Shown here: piece by piece, positions 1 through 9,396 of the stretch
Numbering within the stretch: position 1 is the first letter of the stretch
How the letters are laid out: every line of letters begins with the position of its first letter
Source: Paenibacillus albus
GTDB taxonomy: Bacteria > Bacillota > Bacilli > Paenibacillales > Paenibacillaceae
Length of the DNA stretch: 64,000 nt
Assembly (NCBI RefSeq): GCF_003952225.1
Contig: NZ_CP034437.1
Span: 4,664,501-4,728,500 of the forward strand
Direction of reading: 5' to 3'
Position numbers and translations under genes: made by a program
Notes under the pieces: model-generated
What the model saw: only the letters and a program-made list of their open reading frames with translations
What the model was told of the DNA's origin: nothing
Databases searched by the model: none

Positions 1-554
1 AGAGCGATCATTTCCCACAGTCGTTTGTTGATACGTATCGCCATTTCTCGAACCTGGTCGGCAGACGTACCTCTCCGGTCGAGGAGGAGCAGCTGTGGAA
101 GCTGGGACGCAGCGTTTATGAACATGATGTAGAGCCTTATCCTCACATGGAGGAGACGCTCGACGAGTTGGCCTCGAGAGGACATGAGCTTCATCTGTAC
201 ACTGGCGGCGAATTGCTCATCCAGCAGCGCAAGATTCAGCAGATGCAGCTTGAGCGGTACTTCGGCCCCCGCATCTACGTTAGATCCAAGAAGAACGTTG
301 AAGCGATGGAGGATATTCTGCGTGAAGGCAAGTTCAATCGCTCAGATACGTGGATGATCGGTAATTCCATCCGAACAGACGTTATCCCAGCGCTTACGAA
401 CGGCATTAATGCCATTCATATGAAGGCTGATGCCGAATGGGCCTACAATATTGTAGGTATAGATGTTGAGCCGAAAGGCGCGTTCTTCACGCTCAATCAA
501 CTGCGAGATATTCCAACGAGTATCTACAACTACCTGCAGAAGCGCGGCAATTAA
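1..554 (+). CDS. HAD-superfamily hydrolase, 5' end missing
   Basis: This is the C-terminal part of a HAD-like phosphohydrolase; the start lies before the window and the frame is open from base 3. Visible HAD motifs are motif II (HLYTGG, where the Thr would bind the phosphate), a lysine for motif III in the VRSKKN stretch, and a motif IV-like IGNSIRTDV with the metal-binding Asp. Motif I (DxDxT) must be in the missing part. The length past the window edge is about 183 codons. It ends just before a strong hairpin shared with the convergent sugar kinase. The substrate cannot be told from the sequence. Confidence 0.8.
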   Translation, partial: SDHFPQSFVDTYRHFSNLVGRRTSPVEEEQLWKLGRSVYEHDVEPYPHMEETLDELASRGHELHLYTGGELLIQQRKIQQMQLERYFGPRIYVRSKKNVEAMEDILREGKFNRSDTWMIGNSIRTDVIPALTNGINAIHMKADAEWAYNIVGIDVEPKGAFFTLNQLRDIPTSIYNYLQKRGN

Positions 555-600
555 TGCGCTGTAGTAATGCTAGTTCTGCAATTCCAGCCTCATTAAACTC

Positions 601-660
601 AAAAAGGCTTGTCCCATTACCAGAGCATGTTGCTCTTTCGTAATCGGGACAAGCCTTTTT
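601..660. terminator. bidirectional rho-independent terminator
   Basis: A 15-base arm (601-615, AAAAAGGCTTGTCCC) pairs perfectly with 646-660, with ATTAC/GTAAT extending the stem inward. The stem begins with A5 and ends with T5, so it works in both directions. It lies between two convergent genes. Confidence 0.9.
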
Positions 661-670
661 GCACTGGTGC

Positions 671-1636
671 CTAAAGGTATTGTCTTAGGTTGTTTACAAG
701 CCTCTCATCCGCGGGCTGACCCACAGCCTCCATAGCAAGTAGAACAGCGCCAGCTGCTGGAGAAAGCGCCGGCTCTACTACGCAGTACGCCCGATTCGAG
801 GCACGTTCAAGAGCATGCGTAAGCTGTGAACGGACATAATCATCGCGAATGACGCTGCCAATGAAAGCGACGTTGACAGATTCTGCTTCGAAACAAGAGC
901 CGAGCAGCCGGATTCCCGTATCGAGTGCTTGAACGGCGTTATCGCACACGCGCCGTGCAAGCGGACTCCCACTCGCTGCCGCTGCGGTTACAAGCGGACC
1001 CATTAAGCCGAATCGGAGAGTAAGCTCGACATCATCTGCAATAAATCCGTTACTGCCAAGCTTACTTAGCGCAGCAACGTCATCCTTCTCCCAGAATTGC
1101 AGAACTTCTTGCACGAATACATCGTCTTCAACTGCTACATTACCGGCAATGATCTCATACACCGCATCAAAAGCTAGAAATCTTGACGCTGTAGGGGCAT
1201 AGTGACGGAAATCATAATTGCGAATCTGACGATTATCTTCATTAATTGCGAATATGATCGAGCCCGTGCCAGATATGGCAACGATGCCCGGCTTGTTCAT
1301 TAATGCGCCGGAATGAGCGACTACCGCATCGTTCACGATTACTTTAGAACAATTAAGGCCATCTAATTGCAAGAAATCTGCAGCCCATTCGTGATCCTCT
1401 GCAGTATCTAATCCTGCGAAGCCTGCCGCGATCGCAATTACCTGATGAAGGCCAACATTGGCAGCTGCCAGGACACGATTAATCCCGCTTTGCACATGCC
1501 GTTTCGCATTCGGATCCTTGCCTGGATTGCAGCAGCCTTCTTCTACATAAGCCAATATCTCGCCATTCAAATCCGCTGCCAACAACCTAGTCGTTGTTCC
1601 CCCGCCGTCGATACCCACTACTACTTTACGAGTCAT
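671..1636 (-). CDS. BadF/BadG/BcrA/BcrD-family ATPase, N-acetylglucosamine kinase-like
   Basis: A 321-residue protein of the ASKHA (actin-like) fold. The N-terminus carries the phosphate-1 loop GIDGGGTTTRLLAADLNG, and a second glycine loop, AISGTGSIIFAIN, lies near residue 115. This arrangement and length match N-acetylglucosamine/glucosamine kinases of the BadF group, which use ATP to phosphorylate an amino sugar taken up or recovered from cell-wall turnover. The ATG at 1636 follows a GGGGGAG ribosome site. It stands alone between a terminator and topB, and no transport or murQ-type gene is nearby, so the exact sugar is inference. Confidence 0.8.
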   Translation of the reverse strand: MTRKVVVGIDGGGTTTRLLAADLNGEILAYVEEGCCNPGKDPNAKRHVQSGINRVLAAANVGLHQVIAIAAGFAGLDTAEDHEWAADFLQLDGLNCSKVIVNDAVVAHSGALMNKPGIVAISGTGSIIFAINEDNRQIRNYDFRHYAPTASRFLAFDAVYEIIAGNVAVEDDVFVQEVLQFWEKDDVAALSKLGSNGFIADDVELTLRFGLMGPLVTAAAASGSPLARRVCDNAVQALDTGIRLLGSCFEAESVNVAFIGSVIRDDYVRSQLTHALERASNRAYCVVEPALSPAAGAVLLAMEAVGQPADERLVNNLRQYL

Positions 1637-1660
1637 TGTGTCTCCCCCACGTCAGAATCG

Positions 1661-3997
1661 CTATTGAACAGGCTGAAATTGCACGTCGCCAGTCGAAGAA
1701 TTTACAAGAACGAGCTTGCCCGATACGCTCTCCCCATTCTCCATCTTGAACGTCGATTTCCGAGTCTCACCGTTTACCGCAAGCGCCTTCGCCATCGCTG
1801 CTGTCACCTTCTTGCCCTGGTGTTCTTTCCAGATAACGAACTTGCAGCCTTCGCGGAACTTCATGCAGCCATAGCCGCGTTTGCCTTCTACAATCTCGCC
1901 GCCACAGCCCGGTCTAGGACATGGCGCGATTACTGCCGGGCCGCTGCTCGTTGATGCTGCGGTCGCTGTCCGGCGAGCAGGAGCGGAAGCAACCGCTTTG
2001 CTCGCTTTTCCCGTACTAGCCGATGCTCGCGGCTTCTTCTCGCTTGCTTCCCCAGTCTTCGCAGCGCTTCGTCCTTTGCCTTTGGCGCTCTTCGAGCCGC
2101 CGCCTCTTGCAGACTCAGACTCTGCGAATACGCTTGCCGCTGCAGGTCGCTGCAGCTTCACTTTGCCGACAATCATCTCGGCAAACTGCTTCACCTTCGC
2201 AATGAACTGCTCATCGGAAGCCTCGCCTCGCGAGATCTGATGGAGCCGCTGTTCCCATCTGCCCGTCATCTCCGGCGAAGCGAGCAGCTCGACACCAGCT
2301 CCGCGGATCAACTCAATCGCAGCGCAGCCCTTCGTCGTAATATCCAGCCGCTTCCCGGCAGTCGTAATATAGCCGACGTGCTTCAAGCGCTCAATCGTCG
2401 CAGCTCGAGTGGCTGGCGTCCCAAGTCCCGTCTGCTTCATCGCATCGCGCAGCTCTTCGTCCTCAATCGCCTTACCCGCGCTCTCCATCGCTTTGAGCAG
2501 CGTACCCTCCGTGAATGCTTTCGGTGGCTTAGTCGCCTTCTCCAGCGCTTCTGCAGCGTCACAGTGGACCGGCTCACCTTGCTTCACAGAGAACGGTCGA
2601 TCCGTCTCGACGAGCTCGTCATCGCCATCATCGGCGCCATCTTCGGATTTCTTCTTCCCTTTACTCTTGCTCTTCGCTCCCGAATCTCCCTCGTCTGCAC
2701 CGCTGAGCACAACCCGCCAGCCTGCTTCGAGCTGTTCCTTCGCTCGTGTACGGAATTGTTCGCCTTCGACTTCAGTCAGTACATCATGGTTGTTGTACAC
2801 CGCCGGCGGATAGTAATGCGATAGGAAACGTCGCACGATCATGTCATAAATGTCCTGTTCTTCCTTGCTAAGAGCACCTGGACGCTTCGGTGTCGGCAGA
2901 ATGGCATGGTGATCTTCAACCTTTGCCGGATTACACACTGCTTTGTTCCCTTTATGAACACGGCTGCGGTCTGCGCCGTTAGCCAGATCTGCATAAGACG
3001 TTTGTTTAAGCATGTTAAGAACATTGCCCATGACTGGAATGTTCTCTTCCGTCACATAGTTGGAGCTCGTCCGCGGGTATGTAATAACCTTATGCTTCTC
3101 ATATAGCGCCTGTGCGATATCCAGCGTCTTCTTCGCCGGATATCCGTATCGTCCATTCGCTTCACGCTGCAGCAGCGTCAGGTCGTATAAGCGGTACGGA
3201 AACTCCTTCGATTCGTTAACCGTATAGCTGACGATCTTCGCCGACTTGTTCGCAACCTTAGCAGCCAGTTGGTCTGCTTGCTCACGCTTCGTAATCCGAT
3301 CGCCTTGCCATGTCCCTTTATAATCAAAATCCTTTTGGCTGAATGTCGCCTGCACGACAAAATACGTCTCACTGTCGAAAGCCGTAATTTCTTTATGCCG
3401 GTCATACAGCAGCGCAAGTACCGGCGTCTGCACTCGCCCAACAGAGAGCAGTGTCTTATGCCGAATCGTGAAAGCTCTCGACGCATTCATGCCGACGAGC
3501 CAATCCGCTTCGCTGCGAGCTCGTGCTGCACGCGTCAGCGGGTCATAATCTTGATCACTGCGGAGCGAATCGAAACCGCGGCGTATCGTCTCCGGCGTCA
3601 AATCGGAGATCCACAGCCTGTCCGTCGGCTGCGGCATTTTCAAATACTGTCTGATCAGATGGAAAATAAGCTGTCCCTCACGCCCAGCATCGCAAGCGTT
3701 GACAAGCCGATTGCAGCGCTTCGAGAGCTCTGCAATCATCGTCAGCTGATCCTTCGTGCGCGCATTCGGCCACAGCTTGAAACGGTCTGGAATGATCGGC
3801 AAGTCCTCGGCATTCCACCGTTTATATTTCGGATCGTACTGATCCGGCTCCGCGAGGCTGACTAAATGCCCGATCGCCCAAGTGATGATGTAGTTCTCAC
3901 CTTCCAGGTACGATCGTTTATTCTGTGCTCGCGGTTCTACAACAGCGGCAATTGTCCGGCCCATATCGGGTTTCTCTGCAATAATTAATGTCTTCAA
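1661..3997 (-). CDS. topB: DNA topoisomerase III (type IA)
   Basis: A 778-residue type IA topoisomerase, which cuts and passes single DNA strands to unlink recombination and replication intermediates. The Toprim domain opens with LIIAEKPDMGR and holds the acidic DAGREGQL motif near residues 103-110. The active-site tyrosine is Tyr307 in VITYPRTSSNY. A lysine- and serine-rich insert lies near residues 440-460. The C-terminus has a long low-complexity Ser/Ala/Lys linker followed by a CPRPGCGG...C-type zinc-like module and a tail. The start appears to be TTG at 3997, preceded by GAGAGG seven bases upstream. The ribosome site lies just past the stop of the upstream gene, so the two are probably co-transcribed. 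It is longer than B. subtilis TopB (about 727) because of the tail. Confidence 0.95.
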   Translation of the reverse strand: MKTLIIAEKPDMGRTIAAVVEPRAQNKRSYLEGENYIITWAIGHLVSLAEPDQYDPKYKRWNAEDLPIIPDRFKLWPNARTKDQLTMIAELSKRCNRLVNACDAGREGQLIFHLIRQYLKMPQPTDRLWISDLTPETIRRGFDSLRSDQDYDPLTRAARARSEADWLVGMNASRAFTIRHKTLLSVGRVQTPVLALLYDRHKEITAFDSETYFVVQATFSQKDFDYKGTWQGDRITKREQADQLAAKVANKSAKIVSYTVNESKEFPYRLYDLTLLQREANGRYGYPAKKTLDIAQALYEKHKVITYPRTSSNYVTEENIPVMGNVLNMLKQTSYADLANGADRSRVHKGNKAVCNPAKVEDHHAILPTPKRPGALSKEEQDIYDMIVRRFLSHYYPPAVYNNHDVLTEVEGEQFRTRAKEQLEAGWRVVLSGADEGDSGAKSKSKGKKKSEDGADDGDDELVETDRPFSVKQGEPVHCDAAEALEKATKPPKAFTEGTLLKAMESAGKAIEDEELRDAMKQTGLGTPATRAATIERLKHVGYITTAGKRLDITTKGCAAIELIRGAGVELLASPEMTGRWEQRLHQISRGEASDEQFIAKVKQFAEMIVGKVKLQRPAAASVFAESESARGGGSKSAKGKGRSAAKTGEASEKKPRASASTGKASKAVASAPARRTATAASTSSGPAVIAPCPRPGCGGEIVEGKRGYGCMKFREGCKFVIWKEHQGKKVTAAMAKALAVNGETRKSTFKMENGESVSGKLVLVNSSTGDVQFQPVQ

Positions 3998-4016
3998 ACA
4001 ATCGCCTCTCTACCGT

Positions 4017-5141
4017 TCATTCAATCATAATTTGGCGAACCATCGTAACCATGATGCTGCTCACGCCGCTTGACCAGTTCGGATCCTCCGCATATTCCTT
4101 ATTCAGCCATAGGAAGGCATCGATATCTGCTGGACGCTCAGCGCTAATACGGTTAATGGTCTTGCATGCAATCTTCGCCGAATCCGCGATCGTTGTATTA
4201 AACTCCTGCCAGCTATGGAACACATTAAAGGGATTGTTCGCGATTTTGCTGGCATTCTTCGAGGTTTTGGGTACAAAAGCTTGCTCTTGCCCTGTGATGG
4301 CAAACAGCAGCAGCGGGTGAATATTACTCGCCTTCGCCGCACTTAGTATAGCACTCAAATAAGGTTCTTCTGCAAGCAGCGACGATTTATTCCGCAGAAA
4401 TTGGACGAGCTTCGTTTGATCGACCTCGATATATCGAAGCTCTTTCGGAAGACCGCCTTGCAGCAGCTTTGCTTGCGGCTGCTTTGTCTTAAGCTCTACC
4501 GAGATCAGGTTCATAGGCTGCTGCTTTACCTTAGAATTAAACAGTGGCAGCGTATGCGATGCATAATAACCTAATACAGCAGCAGCAAGCACTGCTGTCA
4601 TCAGTAGAAATTGGCGGGATTTGCCCCTTAGCCCTCTATTCGCACCGTACGCGTCCGACAACTCGATTACTTCTGCAAGTAATCCGCTACCCTCCGCTCT
4701 TACAGCTGCAGCTCCTGTAACAGCATCCCAAGCTTCGAGCGCAAGCAACGGATTGTCCATAATATGCTTGGCCTCATCGACAATGGCTCGGAATACGTCC
4801 CGCTCCAGCTTGATACCAAGAGAACGCTCCGTCCACTCTTGAAGCGCCGCAAGAAGCTCCGGTTCCTCTTCGTACGAAATTGTCATGCAAGCTTCGAATA
4901 TATGCTTCTCTTGAATAGGCATTTGTTTGCCTGATGCGATGCTCCTGAGCAGATCAGTGCTAATTCGCCGTTTGTGCGCAGCCGGGAAATCCGGCAACTG
5001 CCGCTGAACAACACGCTGCATCGCATCAGCGACGATCTCTGCTCGCCGCTCATTTGGCAAGTCGCCATACTTATGCTGGACATAATGGCGGATATTATGA
5101 ATATCTGTCCGTGTGAGCACACCTGCAGCAAGTCCTGTCAC
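4017..5141 (-). CDS. membrane-anchored protein with lysozyme/glucosaminidase-like C-terminus
   Basis: Function not established. The N-terminal ~190 residues are soluble, helical and charged. One membrane segment follows (QFLLMTAVLAAAVLGYYAS), then a region outside the membrane. The C-terminal ~130 residues resemble the glucosaminidase/lysozyme fold: a helix with a possible catalytic Glu in LLFAITGQEQAF, then NNPFNVFHSWQEF and a tail of helices. That suggests a role in cell-wall binding or cleavage, but the catalytic assignment is inference. I chose GTG 5141 because AGGAGG lies 11 bases upstream; the open frame extends to a TTG at 5174 that has no ribosome site. The same AGGAGG also precedes ATG-ATG in another frame (a 4-codon ORF ending at the GTG). 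Confidence 0.6.
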   Translation of the reverse strand: MTGLAAGVLTRTDIHNIRHYVQHKYGDLPNERRAEIVADAMQRVVQRQLPDFPAAHKRRISTDLLRSIASGKQMPIQEKHIFEACMTISYEEEPELLAALQEWTERSLGIKLERDVFRAIVDEAKHIMDNPLLALEAWDAVTGAAAVRAEGSGLLAEVIELSDAYGANRGLRGKSRQFLLMTAVLAAAVLGYYASHTLPLFNSKVKQQPMNLISVELKTKQPQAKLLQGGLPKELRYIEVDQTKLVQFLRNKSSLLAEEPYLSAILSAAKASNIHPLLLFAITGQEQAFVPKTSKNASKIANNPFNVFHSWQEFNTTIADSAKIACKTINRISAERPADIDAFLWLNKEYAEDPNWSSGVSSIMVTMVRQIMIE

Positions 5142-5204
5142 GGGGCCATCATCCTCCTGATCGCAGCCATACAATCAGGTACATTTTACCACAAACCGCT
5201 ATCG

Positions 5205-5522
5205 TTAAGAGAGTGCTAGTTTTGCAATTTGAGCTTGAATTTCATCACTCTCGATATATGCGCGAATCTGTTCTTTCTCGTCCGCTGTAAACTGAAACTC
5301 GCAGTCGCAATCCTCGTCCAGCGGCACGATCTGAGCAATTGCGCCGCTCAGCGTACAAATGACATAGATCGTCATATCCACCAAGCCTTCAGGTACTGGG
5401 GTATCCTCAGCAACCTCCGTGCGCATCACGATGTCAACCCACTGGTTGTCACGGCGCTCTAACCGCGGCTTAAACGACAGAAATCGAAGCTGCGTTATCG
5501 TATCCGACCCATATTGAATCAT
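5205..5522 (-). CDS. conserved hypothetical protein, 105 residues
   Basis: I do not recognise this protein. It is soluble and acidic, with no signal peptide or membrane segment. The N-terminal half looks beta-rich (the VDIVMRTEVAED and MTIYVICTLSG strands); an acidic DEDCDCEF stretch in the middle contains two cysteines; the C-terminus is a helix ending in KLALS. It starts at ATG 5522 with a GAGGAG site about a dozen bases upstream. It may share a transcript with the membrane protein and topB downstream. An isolated terminator separates it from gltD upstream. Confidence 0.6.
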   Translation of the reverse strand: MIQYGSDTITQLRFLSFKPRLERRDNQWVDIVMRTEVAEDTPVPEGLVDMTIYVICTLSGAIAQIVPLDEDCDCEFQFTADEKEQIRAYIESDEIQAQIAKLALS

Positions 5523-5564
5523 TCTACACCTTCACTCCTCTTTATCTATGCGCCAAAAGAAAGA

Positions 5565-5586
5565 AAAAGCGCCCGAAGGCGCTTTT
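5565..5586 (-). terminator. rho-independent terminator downstream of gltD
   Basis: AAAAGCGCC (5565-5573) pairs with GGCGCTTTT (5578-5586) across a CGAA loop (TTCG on the transcript). On the minus strand the stem is followed by TTTTTCTTTC. Confidence 0.85.
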
Positions 5587-5590
5587 GTTG

Positions 5591-5633
5591 AAATCTAATA
5601 GAGTATATGTTGTCGATATACTTTATTAGGTTT
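5591..5633 (-). terminator. second hairpin downstream of gltD
   Basis: AAATCTAATA...AGTATAT pairs with ATATACT...TATTAGGTTT around a short loop, giving a nearly continuous 17-18 bp stem. It lies between the gltD stop and the stronger terminator at 5565-5586. It lacks a good T run on the minus strand, so it may protect the mRNA 3' end or act as a tandem terminator. Confidence 0.5.
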
Positions 5634-5703
5634 CTTCTCATAACGTTAGCTTATGCCGCATGAATGCGAATACAGCTGTTTCATTTAATTCTGCTAATGC
5701 TGC

Positions 5704-7191
5704 TTAAGGAAGCATTGTTGTTCCCATCAAGAAACGATCGACTTCACGGGCAGCTTCGCGGCCTTCGTTGATTGCCCACACAACCAAGCTTTGTCCGCGG
5801 CGCATGTCGCCCGCAGCGAATACTTTCTCAACGCTAGTCTTGTACTTACCATATGCCGCTTTCACGTTCGAACGGCGGTCTGTTTCAAGACCAAGCTTCT
5901 GAATCAAGGTTTGCTCTGGTCCGTCGAAGCCAACTGCGATCATAACGAGATCAGCCGGCCAGACTTTCTCCGTACCTGGGATCTCGGTATAGATTCTGCG
6001 GCCTGTTTCATCAACCGTACGCTCGATTTGAACCGTGTGCAGCTCTTTCAAGTTGCCGTTCTCGTCGCCTACGAATTTCTTCGTCAGGACGGAGAATGCG
6101 CGTGGATCAGAGCCATACAGAGCTTTCGCCTCTTCTTGAGCATAATCAAGCGTGTACACGTTCGGGAATTGCGGCCAAGGGTTCTTCTCGTTATCGCGAA
6201 CGAGCGGAGCTTTGCCTACTGTACCGAATTGTGTTACCGATTTGCAGCCGTGACGAAGCGCTGTTGCCACACAGTCAGTACCTGTGTCGCCGCCGCCGAT
6301 AACGATGACGTCTTTATCTTTAGCCGAAATATAGTTGCCATCTTCCAAATTGGAATCCAGGTAGCTCTTAATTGTGCCGTTCAAGTAGTCCATCGCAAGA
6401 TGCACACCATTGAGATCGCGGCCAGGGATATCTACTTCGCGAGCTTTCGTCGCGCCGCCGCAAAGGACGATTGCGTCGAACTCGTTCATCAGCTGCTCAG
6501 CAGGCACGTTGCCGCCGACTTCAGCATTCGTTACGAAATTAACGCCTTCCGCTTCCATCAAGTCAACGCGGCGCTGAACGACTTTCTTATCCAGCTTCAT
6601 CGTTGGAATACCGTAAGTCAGCAAGCCGCCAATGCGGTCTGCGCGCTCATATACAGTTACGGTGTGGCCAGCTTTGTTCAGCTGTGCCGCAGTAGCCATA
6701 CCAGCAGGACCGGAGCCAACAACTGCAACTTTCTTGCCTGTACGCATAAGCGGCGGCTGTGGTACAACCCAGCCTTCCTCGAAGCCTTTGTCGATAATCG
6801 ACTGTTCGATCGTCTTAATGGTAACCGCATCGCCGATCAAGCCGATTGTACAAGAGCCTTCGCACGGAGCCGGGCAAACACGGCCTGTAAACTCAGGGAA
6901 ATTGTTCGTCTTGTGCAAACGATCCAGCGCTTCACGCCATAGGCCGCGATAGATCAAGTTATTCCATTCCGGGATGAGGTTATTCACTGGACAGCCGGAA
7001 GCTCCGCCCGCCAATTCCATGCCTGTATGACAATAAGGCGTTCCGCAATCCATGCAGCGCGCGCCTTGGGTTCTCAATTGATCATCGCTGAAATGCTTAT
7101 GAAATTCTTCCCAATCCTTAATCCGTTCAAGTGGGTCCCGGTCTGCCGGCAGCTCGCGTTTGTAGTCCATAAATCCAGTAGGTGTAGACAT
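5704..7191 (-). CDS. gltD: glutamate synthase small (beta) subunit
   Basis: A 495-residue FAD/NADPH-binding flavoprotein that feeds electrons from NADPH to the large glutamate synthase subunit. The N-terminal Fe-S region has the cysteine pattern [10 protein letters not shown]...[10 protein letters not shown]...CPAPCEGSC. The FAD dinucleotide fold shows [15 protein letters not shown] and the NADPH fold [12 protein letters not shown]; a C-terminal [16 protein letters not shown] motif completes the FAD site. I chose ATG 7191, which has GGAGGA nine bases upstream and begins [12 protein letters not shown] as in the family; the open frame runs 30 codons further into the leader by chance. The large subunit gene is not adjacent, which is unusual for an operon gene. 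Confidence 0.95.
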   Translation of the reverse strand: MSTPTGFMDYKRELPADRDPLERIKDWEEFHKHFSDDQLRTQGARCMDCGTPYCHTGMELAGGASGCPVNNLIPEWNNLIYRGLWREALDRLHKTNNFPEFTGRVCPAPCEGSCTIGLIGDAVTIKTIEQSIIDKGFEEGWVVPQPPLMRTGKKVAVVGSGPAGMATAAQLNKAGHTVTVYERADRIGGLLTYGIPTMKLDKKVVQRRVDLMEAEGVNFVTNAEVGGNVPAEQLMNEFDAIVLCGGATKAREVDIPGRDLNGVHLAMDYLNGTIKSYLDSNLEDGNYISAKDKDVIVIGGGDTGTDCVATALRHGCKSVTQFGTVGKAPLVRDNEKNPWPQFPNVYTLDYAQEEAKALYGSDPRAFSVLTKKFVGDENGNLKELHTVQIERTVDETGRRIYTEIPGTEKVWPADLVMIAVGFDGPEQTLIQKLGLETDRRSNVKAAYGKYKTSVEKVFAAGDMRRGQSLVVWAINEGREAAREVDRFLMGTTMLP

Positions 7192-7246
7192 GATTGCTTT
7201 TCCTCCATCCATTTTCCCATTCCGAATGTTGCAATTTCTCTCTAAA

Positions 7247-7275
7247 ACTATATCGGGAATCCGTTTATTATTCAA
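7247..7275 (-). promoter_or_regulatory. sigma-A promoter of gltD
   Basis: TTGAAT (7270-7275) and TATAGT (7247-7252) are separated by 17 bases on the minus strand, about 55 bases upstream of the gltD ATG. I found no GlnR/TnrA-type TGTNAN7TNACA site in this leader. Confidence 0.6.
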
Positions 7276-7421
7276 TATCAAACTTTCCCATATTAAACCT
7301 GATAAAGTATTCTCATTATCGTAGCAAGCAGGCTCATCACTATAAATGGATTATCCGTACAATCATTTGCACTTTCACACATATTGTACGTCATTTCAAT
7401 TTCTTAGGGCGAGTCACATTG

Positions 7422-7928
7422 CTATTTTCTTACATAAGTTACGATCTCAAAGTCATATGCATTATTCTCATCTTTCGCATGTGGCTCACGGCTTTGGGCA
7501 AACCATTCACTTGGAGCGAAATCGGGGAAATGCGCATCACCGTCAACATCGGCATGAACCTCTGTCAGCAGCAGCTTGTCTGCATGTGGAAGAAACTGCT
7601 TATAGATCTCTGTCCCGCCTATAATCATCAGCTCATCCGAATCCGAGTGTACAGAATCAGCTCCGTACTTCGCAATCGCCTCTTCAACTGAGTGTACGAC
7701 TTCACAGCCCTCTGGAGCAAAGTCCTGACTCCGTGTCAAAATGACATTGCGGCGTTTCGGCAGCGGACGCGCTCCGAACGATTCGAACGTTTTGCGGCCC
7801 ATAATGACAGTTCGGCCTAGAGTCGAACGGCGAAAATGAGCCATCTCGGCTGGCAGATGCCACGGCATCCCATTGTTAACGCCAATAACTCTCCCCCGAG
7901 CCATAGCAGCGATCATCGTAATTGTCAT
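7422..7928 (-). CDS. dfrA: dihydrofolate reductase
   Basis: A 168-residue enzyme that reduces dihydrofolate to tetrahydrofolate with NADPH. Typical signatures are the N-terminal IAAMARGRVIGVNNGMPWHLP with the substrate-binding region, the NADPH loop TVIMGRKTFESFG, and IIGGTEIYKQFL near the C-terminal half. It lies 21 bases downstream of thyA, the enzyme that produces dihydrofolate while making dTMP; the thyA-dfrA pair is common in Bacillales. It is of normal length. Confidence 0.95.
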   Translation of the reverse strand: MTITMIAAMARGRVIGVNNGMPWHLPAEMAHFRRSTLGRTVIMGRKTFESFGARPLPKRRNVILTRSQDFAPEGCEVVHSVEEAIAKYGADSVHSDSDELMIIGGTEIYKQFLPHADKLLLTEVHADVDGDAHFPDFAPSEWFAQSREPHAKDENNAYDFEIVTYVRK

Positions 7929-7949
7929 GTTCGAGAATTCGTTCCCTTC

Positions 7950-8744
7950 TTAAATCGCGACTTCTGCTTTGATCGTCGGATGATGCTGGTAGTTTACAAT
8001 TTCGAAATCATCGTATTGATAATCAAGGATCGAGTCCGGCTTCCGCTTAATATGAAGCGTCGGCAGCGGGAACGGCTCGCGTGTTAGCTGCAGCTCGACC
8101 TGCTCAATGTGATTGCTGTAAATATGAACATCCGCACCGGAATATATAAACTCGCCGACTTCCAAATCACACTGCTGTGCAATCATATGCGTAAGAAGGG
8201 CATACTGTGCAATGTTGAACGGCAGACCAAGGAATGTATCCGAGGAGCGCATCGTTAACATGCAGGACAGCTTGCCATTTGCTACATAGAATTGGAATAC
8301 GAAGTGACATGGAGGCAGCTTCATATTGTCGATCTCCGACACGTTCCATGCGCTCACGATATGGCGGCGGGAATCCGGATTTCGCTTAATCGAATCCACA
8401 ACTGCTGTGATTTGATCAATCTTACGCCCATCCGGCGTCTCCCAAGCACGCCACTGCGAGCCATACACAGGACCGAGGTCACCGTTCTCATCCGCCCACT
8501 CATTCCAAATACGAACACCGTTCTCCTGCAGATAACGTACGTTCGTATCACCTTTCAAGAACCAAAGCAGCTCATGGATTATGGATTTCATATGCACCCG
8601 CTTCGTAGTTACGAGTGGAAATCCTTTGCTCAAATCGAACCTGAGCTGGCGCCCGAATACGGACTTGGTTCCGGTCCCGGTACGGTCTTCTTTCTCTACG
8701 CCGTTCTCCAGAACATCGCGAAGCAAGTCTAAATAAGCTCTCAC
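7950..8744 (-). CDS. thyA: thymidylate synthase (ThyA type)
   Basis: A 264-residue enzyme that methylates dUMP to dTMP using methylenetetrahydrofolate. Signatures are [18 protein letters not shown] at the N-terminus, the catalytic Cys in [12 protein letters not shown], the dUMP-binding stretch [20 protein letters not shown] and the C-terminal ...PTIKAEVAI. The length is that of the short E. coli-like ThyA rather than the longer Lactobacillus type. The start is GTG 8744 with a GGGGG run about 11 bases upstream. It leads a two-gene unit with dfrA. Confidence 0.97.
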   Translation of the reverse strand: MRAYLDLLRDVLENGVEKEDRTGTGTKSVFGRQLRFDLSKGFPLVTTKRVHMKSIIHELLWFLKGDTNVRYLQENGVRIWNEWADENGDLGPVYGSQWRAWETPDGRKIDQITAVVDSIKRNPDSRRHIVSAWNVSEIDNMKLPPCHFVFQFYVANGKLSCMLTMRSSDTFLGLPFNIAQYALLTHMIAQQCDLEVGEFIYSGADVHIYSNHIEQVELQLTREPFPLPTLHIKRKPDSILDYQYDDFEIVNYQHHPTIKAEVAI

Positions 8745-8783
8745 TTGACGTCAAGCCCCCTTCTTATTAATACCTATCCCAAG

Positions 8784-8792
8784 ATTATACCA
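8784..8792 (-). promoter_or_regulatory. extended -10 promoter of thyA
   Basis: TGGTATAAT on the minus strand fits an extended -10 element (TGnTATAAT); no good -35 lies in front of it. It falls between the thioesterase stop and the thyA GTG. Confidence 0.5.
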
Positions 8793-8793
8793 T

Positions 8794-9288
8794 TTAATTG
8801 CTCTTTTGTCTGTCCTGTTTTCGCTGCATTCGTAAGGAATAACGACCAGGCGCAGACGCGTGCAGCTCCTTCTCTTCATCGGTTTCAGGCACAATAGTGG
8901 GGACTCTCACCGGCTTCCCTTTCTCATCAAGCGCTACAAAGGTGAAGAACGCGGTAACTGCCGTTTTTCGCCCTCCCGTATACACATTCTCCGTTTGTAC
9001 TTTCACATAAATCTCCATCGAGCTCTTGTGCGTCCACGTTACGAAGGCTTCGACATCAATCATATCGCCAACCTTTATCGGAGCAACAAAATCAAGGCTG
9101 TCCGTCGATGCCGTCACAACAGGACCACGGGCATGGCGCATGCTCGCAATCGCTGCGATTTTGTCCATATACTCCATTACTTTTCCACCGAACATCGTGC
9201 CGTGATAATTGGTATCGAGCGGGAAAATAAGCTGCATCATCGTCGATCTGGATTCACTCGTGCGTTTGCTGCTTGTTTCTGCTGTCAT
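8794..9288 (-). CDS. hotdog-fold acyl-CoA thioesterase
   Basis: A 164-residue single hotdog domain of the YciA/cytosolic acyl-CoA hydrolase group. The signature is the N-terminal LDTNYHGTMFGGKVMEYMDKIAAI with the conserved Asn-His-Gly and the later RHARGPVVTASTDSLDF strand. These enzymes hydrolyse acyl-CoA to CoA and free acid in the cytoplasm. The C-terminal tail is basic and probably disordered. It follows the terminator of the PDH operon. A shared transcript with thyA is possible, but thyA has its own promoter-like element. Confidence 0.85.
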   Translation of the reverse strand: MTAETSSKRTSESRSTMMQLIFPLDTNYHGTMFGGKVMEYMDKIAAIASMRHARGPVVTASTDSLDFVAPIKVGDMIDVEAFVTWTHKSSMEIYVKVQTENVYTGGRKTAVTAFFTFVALDEKGKPVRVPTIVPETDEEKELHASAPGRYSLRMQRKQDRQKSN

Positions 9289-9335
9289 GGGGAAGCCGCC
9301 ACCTCGCTGTAGAATGGGAAGAAGTGCGATATGTA

Positions 9336-9383
9336 GAAAAGAGGCCCGCTGCAGTGAGCTGCGGCGAGACCTCTTCTTATTCC
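9336..9383 (-). terminator. terminator of the pdh operon
   Basis: On the minus strand AAGAGG...CTCGC.CGCAG pairs with CTGCA.GCGGG.CCTCTT around a CTCA loop, followed by TTTTC. It is placed directly after the pdhD stop. Confidence 0.75.
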
Positions 9384-9396
9384 AAGTGAAGCAATA

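Noticed and set aside
5791..6942. Plus-strand open frame of 383 codons opposite gltD
   Set aside because: It is antisense to gltD, its product is basic and Cys-rich without motifs, and it is a frame shadow.
7192..7281. Start of gltD at 7281
   Set aside because: The extra codons have no ribosome site and lie over the promoter; 7191 has a clear site and the family N-terminus.
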